A stretch of DNA of 44,659 bases from the NCBI GenBank assembly GCA_027449905.1, contig DAIDKT010000117.1, positions 1 through 44,659 of the forward strand. The letters run 5' to 3'. Made by a program: the position numbers and the translations under genes. How positions within the stretch are numbered: position 1 is the first letter of the stretch; every line of letters starts with the position of its first letter. This document shows, one piece after another, positions 37,956 to 44,659 of the stretch. The notes beneath the pieces are model-generated. The model saw only the letters and a program-made list of their open reading frames with translations, was not told the origin of the DNA and did not search any database. This DNA is from Legionellales bacterium. GTDB taxonomy: Bacteria; Pseudomonadota; Gammaproteobacteria; Legionellales; Legionellaceae.

Positions 37956-39262
37956 CCATGAATGAAGTCAGTATCAAAGAAGATTTTCGAGTCGCTGATT
38001 TATCACTGGCTGCTTGGGGTCGCAAAGAAATTGCGATTGCCGAGACTGAAATGCCCGGCTTGATGGCCTTGCGTGAAGAATTTTCTACTGAAAAACCTTT
38101 AAAGGGTGCCCGAATTGCAGGTTGTTTGCATATGACGATTCAAACAGCTGTTCTCATCGAAACGCTCATTGCTTTAGGGGCTGAGGTACGTTGGTCATCG
38201 TGCAATATTTTTTCTACTCAAGATCATGCTGCAGCTGCTATCGCTGCCACGGGTGTTCCTGTTTTTGCCTGGAAGGGAGAAAGTGAAGGAGAATATTGGT
38301 GGTGTGTTGAGAAAACACTCCATGGACCTAATGGTTGGACGCCCAATTTGTTGTTGGATGATGGTGGAGATTTGACTCAAATCATTCATGAAAAGTATCC
38401 ACAATTATTAAAGAATATTCATGGTGTTTCCGAGGAAACAACCACTGGTGTTGCCAGATTGTATGAAATGGCAAAACTGGGTCAGTTAAAGATTCCAGCT
38501 ATCAATGTCAATGATTCAGTAACCAAATCAAAATTCGATAATTTGTATGGTTGCCGCGAGTCTTTACTAGATGGAATCAAGCGGGCTACTGATGTGATGA
38601 TAGCCGGTAAAGTGGCACTGATTCTTGGCTTTGGAGATGTAGGTAAAGGCTCTGCACAAGCGTTGCGTGGTCAAGGTGCAACTGTCTATATTGCCGAAAT
38701 TGATCCTATCTGTGCGCTGCAAGCTGCCATGGAAGGGTATAGAGTGGTCAGGCTAGAAGATGTTGCCCATGAAGTTGATATCGTTGTGACAGCAACGGGT
38801 AATTTTCACGTCATTACCCTTGAGCACATGCAACGGATGAAAAACCAAGCGATTTTATGTAATATTGGTCATTTCGATTCAGAAATAGACATTCAGAGTT
38901 TGCGTCAATTTGAGTGGGAAAATATCAAGCCTCAAGTTGATCATGTCATATTTCCTGATGGTAAGCGCATCATTGTGCTGGCTGAGGGGCGTTTGGTTAA
39001 TTTGGGATGTGCGACCGGTCATCCGAGTTTTGTGATGTCCGCATCATTTACCAATCAGGTATTGGCGCAAATCGAATTATTCCTGCGTAGCAAACAATAT
39101 GATCTGCAGGTTTATGTTTTGCCGAAACACTTGGATGAAAAAGTAGCTCGTTTACATTTGGATAAAATCGGTGCAAAATTAACGCAGTTAACAGCAAAAC
39201 AAGCAGAGTACATTGGCGTTCCGATCCATGGGCCGTATAAGCCAGATTTTTATCGGTATTAA
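37949..39262 (+). CDS. ahcY: S-adenosylhomocysteine hydrolase
   Basis: This 437-residue NAD-dependent enzyme splits S-adenosylhomocysteine into adenosine and homocysteine, removing the inhibitor of methyltransferases. The start is ATG 37949, or the second ATG at 37958 ([10 protein letters not shown]). [34 protein letters not shown], the NAD loop [18 protein letters not shown] and the C-terminal [13 protein letters not shown]...KPDFYRY are diagnostic. With metK it forms an activated-methyl-cycle pair. Confidence 0.98.
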   Translation: MLTMNEVSIKEDFRVADLSLAAWGRKEIAIAETEMPGLMALREEFSTEKPLKGARIAGCLHMTIQTAVLIETLIALGAEVRWSSCNIFSTQDHAAAAIAATGVPVFAWKGESEGEYWWCVEKTLHGPNGWTPNLLLDDGGDLTQIIHEKYPQLLKNIHGVSEETTTGVARLYEMAKLGQLKIPAINVNDSVTKSKFDNLYGCRESLLDGIKRATDVMIAGKVALILGFGDVGKGSAQALRGQGATVYIAEIDPICALQAAMEGYRVVRLEDVAHEVDIVVTATGNFHVITLEHMQRMKNQAILCNIGHFDSEIDIQSLRQFEWENIKPQVDHVIFPDGKRIIVLAEGRLVNLGCATGHPSFVMSASFTNQVLAQIELFLRSKQYDLQVYVLPKHLDEKVARLHLDKIGAKLTQLTAKQAEYIGVPIHGPYKPDFYRY

Positions 39263-39291
39263 AAGGCGTGTTTATTCGGTGCTTTATTGTT

Positions 39292-39321
39292 GTGGTCCCC
39301 ACCCAGGCAGGTGAGGACCAC
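39292..39321 (+). terminator. Strong hairpin after ahcY
   Basis: GTGGTCC(C)CACC and GGTG(A)GGACCAC form an 11-bp stem with one mismatch around a CAGGCA loop. No T-run follows, so it is either a rho-dependent 3' end stabiliser or a repeat. It sits between the convergent ahcY and the HPRT gene. Confidence 0.5.
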
Positions 39322-39375
39322 TCCATGATGCGGGTGAGCTCTTAAACTAAAATAGATGATAAGAGCCCAGCGCAT

Positions 39376-40260
39376 TTAGAACCTCAAATCTGAGGATGAC
39401 ACCTTAGTCACTGGTATATTATTGTCAACGATGGCAGTAGTAGGCAGAGCATCCCTGCTTTTATGAAGTGTAAATATTGACTGAGATAATGGGCCCGATG
39501 CTTTTTGGGGTTGTGCAGCAGCAATGATTTTCTCCAACTCAGTATTTAATGCATGCTTCTGAGATACAATTGCTTTTTCTTCTTCGGTTAACAAGGTGCT
39601 GTGATCCACCGCATAAAGCGTAGGCAATTCCCTGAGATAATCTGTCAAATAATCCATGCCCGCACCAACATAAAAATGATCAGGTGATACACGAACTCCG
39701 CAATAGTCAGCATTTCTTAAGTTTCTACCCTCAATAACCTTGTCAAACAAGACCATGGTGTATACTTCTTTGGCACCCTTGGATTCCAAAGATTTAATCA
39801 CGCCAGCCAATGTGTTACCTGTATCCAGAATATCATCAAGAACGACCACAATCCTTCTGCCGACTTTTACTTTGAGCGAATCAATTGTCAAGTTGCCAGA
39901 TTTGGTCTGCTCATAGCTTGACGTACGGACGGTTGTATATTCTATTTTAAATTGATCTTGCGGGTTTTTAGATTGATTCTCTAACTTTATGGCGCGTAAC
40001 AGTTCACCAGCAAAAAATCGTACGCCATCCATCAATCCAAGCAGTAAAACGCGTTTACCTTGCATATCACGTATCAATTGATTAGCTAATAAGCCAATCT
40101 GTTGCTGTAAATAATTTGGTGTAATTTCAAATACATGACCTGATTCAGGATCCGGCAGAGTAAAAACGGGTTGCAAACTTGCTTCTACCCTTTCTTCTGC
40201 CGCATTCTCTGTAGCGAGTACTTGATCCAATTTCGCATTAACTTCCAATATATTAAGCAC
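39376..40260 (-). CDS. Hypoxanthine-type phosphoribosyltransferase with N- and C-terminal extensions
   Basis: A GTG start with AAGGAG 7 bp before it gives 294 residues; ordinary bacterial HPRTs have ~180. The core (~residues 45-225) is intact: LLLGLMDGVRFFAGELLRA (PPi-loop region), YTTVRTSSYEQTKSGNL (flexible loop), VVVLDDILDTGNTL (PRPP-binding DDxxDTG at 142-148), and AGMDYLTDYLRELP near the base-binding end. It would salvage hypoxanthine or guanine. About 44 N-terminal and 65 C-terminal residues, the latter Ser/Thr/Ala-rich, are extra and match nothing I know. It is not clearly in an operon. Confidence 0.85.
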   Translation of the reverse strand: MLNILEVNAKLDQVLATENAAEERVEASLQPVFTLPDPESGHVFEITPNYLQQQIGLLANQLIRDMQGKRVLLLGLMDGVRFFAGELLRAIKLENQSKNPQDQFKIEYTTVRTSSYEQTKSGNLTIDSLKVKVGRRIVVVLDDILDTGNTLAGVIKSLESKGAKEVYTMVLFDKVIEGRNLRNADYCGVRVSPDHFYVGAGMDYLTDYLRELPTLYAVDHSTLLTEEEKAIVSQKHALNTELEKIIAAAQPQKASGPLSQSIFTLHKSRDALPTTAIVDNNIPVTKVSSSDLRF

Positions 40261-40439
40261 TAATCATCTCCTTAAAGTAACCCTGAGCTAAAAAACGGAT
40301 TTTGATTAATATTTTCAAGAAAATCAATCCAAAACCAATAATAAATTATTACCCCCCAGGTACGTAATCCTTCACTGCGTTCAGGATTAGATAGAATCAA
40401 TTCGGTTTAATTAAAATCAAAACTATCTACTGCTGGGGA

Positions 40440-40597
40440 CTCGACTTTATGAAATATCTAATTCTAGCCCAAAAATGATAATTTTCACTTCAATCTAAAA
40501 TCAAACGAATTACCGACGAAAGTCGGTGTCCATTGTGATCAATTTGTGGAACTTGTGGTCAAGCCACGGGAATGCGTAAAAATTTCATAAAGTCGAG
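40440..40597. mobile_element. Repeat element copy B with 16-bp terminal inverted repeats
   Basis: CTCGACTTTATGAAAT (40440-40455) and ATTTCATAAAGTCGAG (40582-40597) are perfect inverted repeats enclosing 126 bp. Inside are CCGAC-GAAA-GTCGG (40513-40526, a stem with a GNRA-type loop) and GTGG-TCAAG-CCAC (40556-40568). The right 96 bp recur, inverted, at 31253-31348. No coding capacity. This looks like a non-autonomous miniature element or a structured REP-type sequence. The spacer 40261-40611 has no gene; it also holds the short repeat at 40366-40389. Confidence 0.65.
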
Positions 40598-40611
40598 GGG
40601 GGAGTTACTCG

Positions 40612-43443
40612 TTAACTTAATTTATTCTTAGGCTCCTCTTCTATAATTGCATTGATGACTCTTTTTAACTCAGGCGCTGGAGTTGAGCCAGCAAAAAAAC
40701 GATGCTGATTGAGCGCATTGCGAATGATGCTTTGGTCTGTTTTGATAGCGTTAATAACAGTATTTTTGTTGAATTCTTGGTGTTTTTTGCGGCAGTCGTT
40801 TTTTAATGTAATTATAGCTTGCAAAACCGAATACAATTTGCGCTGACTTCCATAGTTCCATGGCAGGTAGCTGTGGCTCGATTTCTCTAGCGCATCAATT
40901 TGTTCAATTAACGTGGTTATACTTTTATCCCCCTCGCTTTTAGGAATTACTGCTTCTAACTCCGCCTTTACATACGCCAAACTAATCCTCAAAATACTCC
41001 CGGTCGGTGCATTTGCTGTACCGGACCACGAAAATCGATGTTGATTGAACGCATTGTATAGGTCTTTTTGGGGATTAAAGCATGCCTCAACCAGTTCTGT
41101 CTTCACATCTTCATCCGCACTCAAGGTATGTGGATCAAAATTAGCAAATAATTTATTTATCTCGCTTTCTAGCAGTTGCAGTTTGGCAGCACTGCCATAG
41201 GCGAATGGTGAACGGCTATGACTGTTTTTCTCGAGGGAAGCTAGTTGTTGCATCACTGCTTTTCCAAATTCGGATGCTTGAATTTTCTCTCGAAGCTTTA
41301 ATCTTTTATAACAGTATCCTTGTACAATAAATCTTTGTTCATCGAATGAATCAAATTTAAGGGTTGCATAGGATTTTAAAAAAATTTTATTAAATTCTGA
41401 ATCTTCATATGCAATGACTGATCCCGGGTTCACCTGATGGACTGCGAATGGAATGTTAGAATGCCATAACTTGATGAGGGTATCATAAATAACCGATTCA
41501 TTTTTAGGGATCTGATTCACCAGACAGCTGATTAGATTTTGTTGCCGATCGGTGGTCATGAAGTCAATTCTAGCTTCAACTTCCGTATTGTGGTCTTTTT
41601 TTCTTAGATCAGCAATCTCTTGTATATCTTCAATGCAGCGCTTTTTTAAGCTTTCTGTTGTATCATGATCGATAAAATCAAGTGTGGTGATGACAGTGGG
41701 ATTCAATTTTAGTTGTTTGAAGCTTTCTAAAAGGCTGTTTCTTTCAGCTGAAGAAGGAAGTCTCCATATAATTTTTAGCAGGTTATAAATCTCACTTGTT
41801 TCGTGCTTATTAATTTTTTTTGCAAGTAACGATGTAAACTCAATTAGCGTGAAGATTTCGAACTTTTCGTTTGGGTCGATGTGCAAGCTGCGAATACAAA
41901 TATTTATTTTGTAGATATTCTTCGGGTCTGAAAGATCCTGTAGGCTATTTTCAATGCATTGGCGAGCAAGTTCTATCTTTTGCTGGGGGGGAAATGGATA
42001 CATACCGATTAAGTTGGGGTGTAGTTTAAAAACCCTGCATAAATCTTTCAATTCATCTTTTTTGCTGGAATCATCAGGAAGTAACCACACCATCCTAATG
42101 AGGTTACAAACTGTTTGGTACCCGGGACTTGCAGCCGTAAATTCAGTACTCATGATATGATCATGTCTACATAGACTCACTATTTCAGTTGCAATATAAT
42201 GTTCAATCTCTTTTAATCCGATTAGGGTGGCGGAAGATTGTCGCGTCTTTTCTATGTATTGATTTGCATTCAATAACCATTCCAACACCAGTAAGCTTCT
42301 TATCAAATTGATTTGCGCTTTTTCCTTATTTCCAACATAGCTGTCATAAAAAACACGAGTTTCCAATTCAAGTTCATCTTCTATTATATTAGGATCAATT
42401 GCATCACGTTCTCTCGTGCTAAAAGCCATTTCACGTAGTATGTAAGAGTAGGTTCTATTCCATGAAGGATAAGTTAGTTTGTTGCTCAATTGGGTTTCAT
42501 TAGCATTATCTAGCATTTTTTTAATTAAATTAATTGCCTCAATTGACAGTTTTATTTTTTTATATTTTTGAGCTATTTCTGTATTTTTGAAGGCTTGGGA
42601 CAGTCCTTTAAGGTTTTCTGTGGTGGAAGAAAGTCCCTTTATGGTCTCAAAATTTTCAGGTTCAAAATTCAAAAAGGGATAACCTTGGTCGTAGTTAAAT
42701 CCAAAAGCTCGTTGTTTTAATTCTTCCCATAATTGTACCAAGTAATGATTACTTGTGAGCTCCAGACGAAAATCTACGAGATCTTGATTTTCATCTACGG
42801 GCACTGCACCATCTGAAAAAAAACTAATCATTGGTGTTCTGTGCTCGCGTATTTCCCTGTCTTTCTTTGCGGCAGCTGCAGCAGCTTCCGCAGCCGCTAA
42901 TTCTTGTTGATATATCATGTATTGCGCGTCAAAACTATTTCTAATTGTTGCGAGTTGTTCAGAAGATCCAGGTATTAAATAAATAAAATCACTGTTAATG
43001 TTAATATTGTATGTGGGGAATTTTTGGTGGTTAATAGGTGTATCATACGGAGGCTTTCCCCAAACCTGTTGCTCACTGTTGTATGTGTCCGGTTCAAGGA
43101 CTTTCAATGGTTGGTGTCCTTGGGTTTTTCTAAAGCGAAATCGGCGCAGTTGATGGCGGTCTGTCTTTAAAATCTGTAAAAGAAAGGTGCTATCTAGTCC
43201 CGTTTGCTTTTGAATCAAATCGTGAATAACCGGTAATTTATCTGGCCAGCTCTCAGGCTCTAATGTCTTGAACTTTTGTTTATCTGGAAAACGACCAGAT
43301 TGAGAGGTATCTGCTGGAGCCTTTTCAATCGACTGGATCACACCGCCTTCTTCAGCAAGGTGGATCTTATACCAGGAAAAAGTCTGTTCATCAGATGGAG
43401 ACTCTTTTGGGTTAGCAACAACGATGGGACCAAAAATGGGCAT
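40612..43443 (-). CDS. Large protein of unknown function, candidate type IVB effector
   Basis: I do not recognise a family for this 943-residue, apparently soluble protein. Seen: an N-terminal ~110 residues with several basic patches (HQLRRFRFRKTQG); an Ala-rich charged helix (QELAAAEAAAAAAKKDRE, ~residues 180-200), probably coiled coil; a long helical middle; and at the C-terminus a duplicated module of ~112-115 residues. LEKNSHSRSPFAYGS (737) and NQHRF (800) in the first copy correspond to LEKSSHSYLPWNYGS (852) and NQHRF (912) in the second. The last residues IIEEEPKNKLS contain a Glu cluster like the E-block of Dot/Icm export signals. Eukaryotic domains are not evident. The ATG has no clear Shine-Dalgarno. 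Confidence 0.65.
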   Translation of the reverse strand: MPIFGPIVVANPKESPSDEQTFSWYKIHLAEEGGVIQSIEKAPADTSQSGRFPDKQKFKTLEPESWPDKLPVIHDLIQKQTGLDSTFLLQILKTDRHQLRRFRFRKTQGHQPLKVLEPDTYNSEQQVWGKPPYDTPINHQKFPTYNININSDFIYLIPGSSEQLATIRNSFDAQYMIYQQELAAAEAAAAAAKKDREIREHRTPMISFFSDGAVPVDENQDLVDFRLELTSNHYLVQLWEELKQRAFGFNYDQGYPFLNFEPENFETIKGLSSTTENLKGLSQAFKNTEIAQKYKKIKLSIEAINLIKKMLDNANETQLSNKLTYPSWNRTYSYILREMAFSTRERDAIDPNIIEDELELETRVFYDSYVGNKEKAQINLIRSLLVLEWLLNANQYIEKTRQSSATLIGLKEIEHYIATEIVSLCRHDHIMSTEFTAASPGYQTVCNLIRMVWLLPDDSSKKDELKDLCRVFKLHPNLIGMYPFPPQQKIELARQCIENSLQDLSDPKNIYKINICIRSLHIDPNEKFEIFTLIEFTSLLAKKINKHETSEIYNLLKIIWRLPSSAERNSLLESFKQLKLNPTVITTLDFIDHDTTESLKKRCIEDIQEIADLRKKDHNTEVEARIDFMTTDRQQNLISCLVNQIPKNESVIYDTLIKLWHSNIPFAVHQVNPGSVIAYEDSEFNKIFLKSYATLKFDSFDEQRFIVQGYCYKRLKLREKIQASEFGKAVMQQLASLEKNSHSRSPFAYGSAAKLQLLESEINKLFANFDPHTLSADEDVKTELVEACFNPQKDLYNAFNQHRFSWSGTANAPTGSILRISLAYVKAELEAVIPKSEGDKSITTLIEQIDALEKSSHSYLPWNYGSQRKLYSVLQAIITLKNDCRKKHQEFNKNTVINAIKTDQSIIRNALNQHRFFAGSTPAPELKRVINAIIEEEPKNKLS

Positions 43444-43474
43444 AGGGGACGATCTAACAGGCTTGTTTCAATCG

Positions 43475-43517
43475 ATTATAGCTCATTTATGTCATAAAAT
43501 TCAACAATAAGATTAAA
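43475..43517 (-). promoter_or_regulatory. Promoter with PmrA-box-like element
   Basis: Minus strand: -35 TTGAAT (43504-43499), 18-bp spacer, -10 TATAAT (43480-43475), 31 bp before the large gene. TTTAATCTT (43517-43509) lies 28 bp upstream of the -10. It matches the Legionella PmrA consensus cTTAATatT at 7 of 9 positions and at the expected distance (26-29 bp). PmrA controls many Dot/Icm effector genes. The promoter boxes are solid; the PmrA site is tentative in AT-rich DNA. Confidence 0.5.
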
Positions 43518-43585
43518 ATATTGGACTTGTTGATGTTGATCAGGATGCAAACATGGGGTGATTTGAAATCACATGCGTTGGCTTT

Positions 43586-44401
43586 TCAATTTTTCCGTTT
43601 CCCTGCTATCGGAGCGATAAACTCATCATTTGCATCGGTCTTCCTCGGAGCAGGCTTTTGATTAAAAGGGGCTGGTTTTGGATTTTTACCCGTCATTTTT
43701 TCGAGCAAAAATACAAAGAAGTTTTGGATGGCTTGCCAGGCTGACAATATAAAGTCACAACCACGGAATGGGGTGCTACTTTGCTCGCGGAACTCGTTTA
43801 ACTCTCGCTCAATGGCGTCCATTTTTGCTTGACGCAACTTGTCCCGTTTCTCATTTATTTCTGTTTGAAATGTTACCAGATCTTCGGGAGAAAAAATCTC
43901 GAATAATTTTTTCTTATCGTCCTGAACAGCTTGAATTGATTTTTGTGGGGCACCATCTGCTATTTCTTCCAATGATTTGATGCAATCGAGGTAAACCGCA
44001 AGTTCTTGCTGAATTCTTTCTAATCCTTGTTCATCTTTAATCTCTAACATTTGGGAATAATATATTTCAACCACTCCTTCTCTCATTTCTTTGTCACGAG
44101 GATTAGTTTCCATGCGGACGGTGCGGTCTAGCCACCTTGTTGGTACTTGGGAACTGGCAGACGCGTCGTGTGACGCCGATAACGGGTTGGTGGCTAAGTC
44201 AAGGTTTTTGTTGTGCTGAAGGGTTTTTAATTGGTTAAAAATATGAGCCACAAGATCCAGACGCATCGAAACTGCTTGGGGAAACACAAATTCGGCATGG
44301 TTATTCTTTTCATTCTTGCGTTTTATGGCACGAAGTTGATATCGAAATAACTCGGAATCAAGCTGAATTTCCCACGCTTTTGCATCTCGGTGTTGTTGCA
44401 T
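43586..44401 (-). CDS. Protein of unknown function with predicted coiled coil and membrane-associated helix
   Basis: I start at the ATG at 44401 (MQQHRDAKAWEIQLDSELF, preceded by AAGAGA), giving 271 residues; a TTG at 44452 would add 17. No family is recognised. The protein is rich in charged residues with long predicted helices (DEQGLERIQQELAVYLDC; FQTEINEKRDKLRQAKMDAI). Near residue 215-240 it has an aromatic hydrophobic stretch (FILSAWQAIQNFFVFLLEKM) that could anchor it to a membrane. It ends in a basic, Pro/Lys-rich tail (NPKPAPFNQKPAPRK, GKRKN). It lies 142 bp upstream of the large candidate effector on the same strand, and each has its own promoter-like region. Confidence 0.6.
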   Translation of the reverse strand: MQQHRDAKAWEIQLDSELFRYQLRAIKRKNEKNNHAEFVFPQAVSMRLDLVAHIFNQLKTLQHNKNLDLATNPLSASHDASASSQVPTRWLDRTVRMETNPRDKEMREGVVEIYYSQMLEIKDEQGLERIQQELAVYLDCIKSLEEIADGAPQKSIQAVQDDKKKLFEIFSPEDLVTFQTEINEKRDKLRQAKMDAIERELNEFREQSSTPFRGCDFILSAWQAIQNFFVFLLEKMTGKNPKPAPFNQKPAPRKTDANDEFIAPIAGKRKN

Positions 44402-44486
44402 CGTATTCTCTTTTGAAAATCCTTCACAGCATTCAAGCAGACATTCGTTCAACTTGAGGAGTTACATTTTATCAATAATTACTACA

Positions 44487-44492
44487 ATTATA
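44487..44492 (-). promoter_or_regulatory. Possible -10 box of the 271-residue gene
   Basis: TATAAT on the minus strand in AT-rich DNA, 86 bp upstream of the chosen ATG. No matching -35 at 16-18 bp. The rest of 44493-44659 shows no recognisable feature. Confidence 0.3.
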
Positions 44493-44659
44493 GCAAAAAG
44501 ATTAATATATTGCTTGATAGAGTCTCTTCCAACACAAGATGAGCCTCAAATAAGAATCTGTTTCCAATGGAAATGAGCCTGAAAAAGACGTAAAAAAGGG
44601 GTAAAAGGGCTAAAACAGTCAATGTCGTCCAAACTGTAAGGACTATGATTACAATGAAC

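Noticed and set aside
44487..44510. PmrA box (ATTAATCTT) for the 271-residue gene
   Set aside because: It lies only 5 bp from the -10 box, not the 26-29 bp seen at PmrA promoters.

Overview
This window looks like a chromosomal segment of a gammaproteobacterium of the order Legionellales (Legionella/Coxiella/Aquicella-like). The evidence is a set of gammaproteobacterial housekeeping genes in moderately AT-rich DNA, a ProA-like thermolysin, a class I fructose-bisphosphate aldolase and, most tellingly, an isolated Dot/Icm (type IVB secretion) IcmC/DotE/DotV-family membrane protein. A large orphan gene near the right end has features expected of a secreted effector.

Layout. 1-1617 is a graveyard of gene fragments (NUDIX, GIY-YIG, IS4 transposase, tyrosine integrase) ending at the 3' end of tRNA-Ile(CAU). 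1765-6488 (minus) is the macromolecular synthesis block rpsU-yqeY-dnaG-rpoD, with a good sigma70 promoter before rpsU. tsaD is divergent from it. Then come a truncated MFS transporter, a tiny helix-turn-helix-like ORF, plsY, hemW, mdh, and the accB-accC-prmA group (minus). 15439-17058 is a secreted M4 metallopeptidase. 17242-19002 (minus) carries an FAD/NAD(P)H oxidoreductase and aldolase. 19265-20671 has the DotV-like gene, a DUF3579 gene and epmC. recG (minus) is followed by argS, an FtsN-like SPOR protein and a very divergent 10-TM P-type ATPase (plus).

28777-39262 is mainly housekeeping: folB (with no normal start codon), hemE-yheT, the heat-shock group grpE-dnaK-dnaJ behind a textbook sigma32 promoter, then carA (without carB), metK and ahcY, which complete an activated-methyl-cycle pair. 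39376-44401 (minus) is accessory: an HPRT with long terminal extensions, a repeat-derived element with 16-bp terminal inverted repeats, a 943-residue putative effector with a duplicated C-terminal module, and a 271-residue unknown protein.

Intergenic DNA is rich in decayed palindromic repeats. Several belong to families present twice in the window. The best candidates for new biology are the P-type ATPase whose actuator TGE motif is replaced by NGK, the 943-residue protein with its PmrA-box-like promoter, and the long inverted repeat upstream of the DotV-like gene. No CRISPR array, prophage module or complete secretion-system cluster is present.
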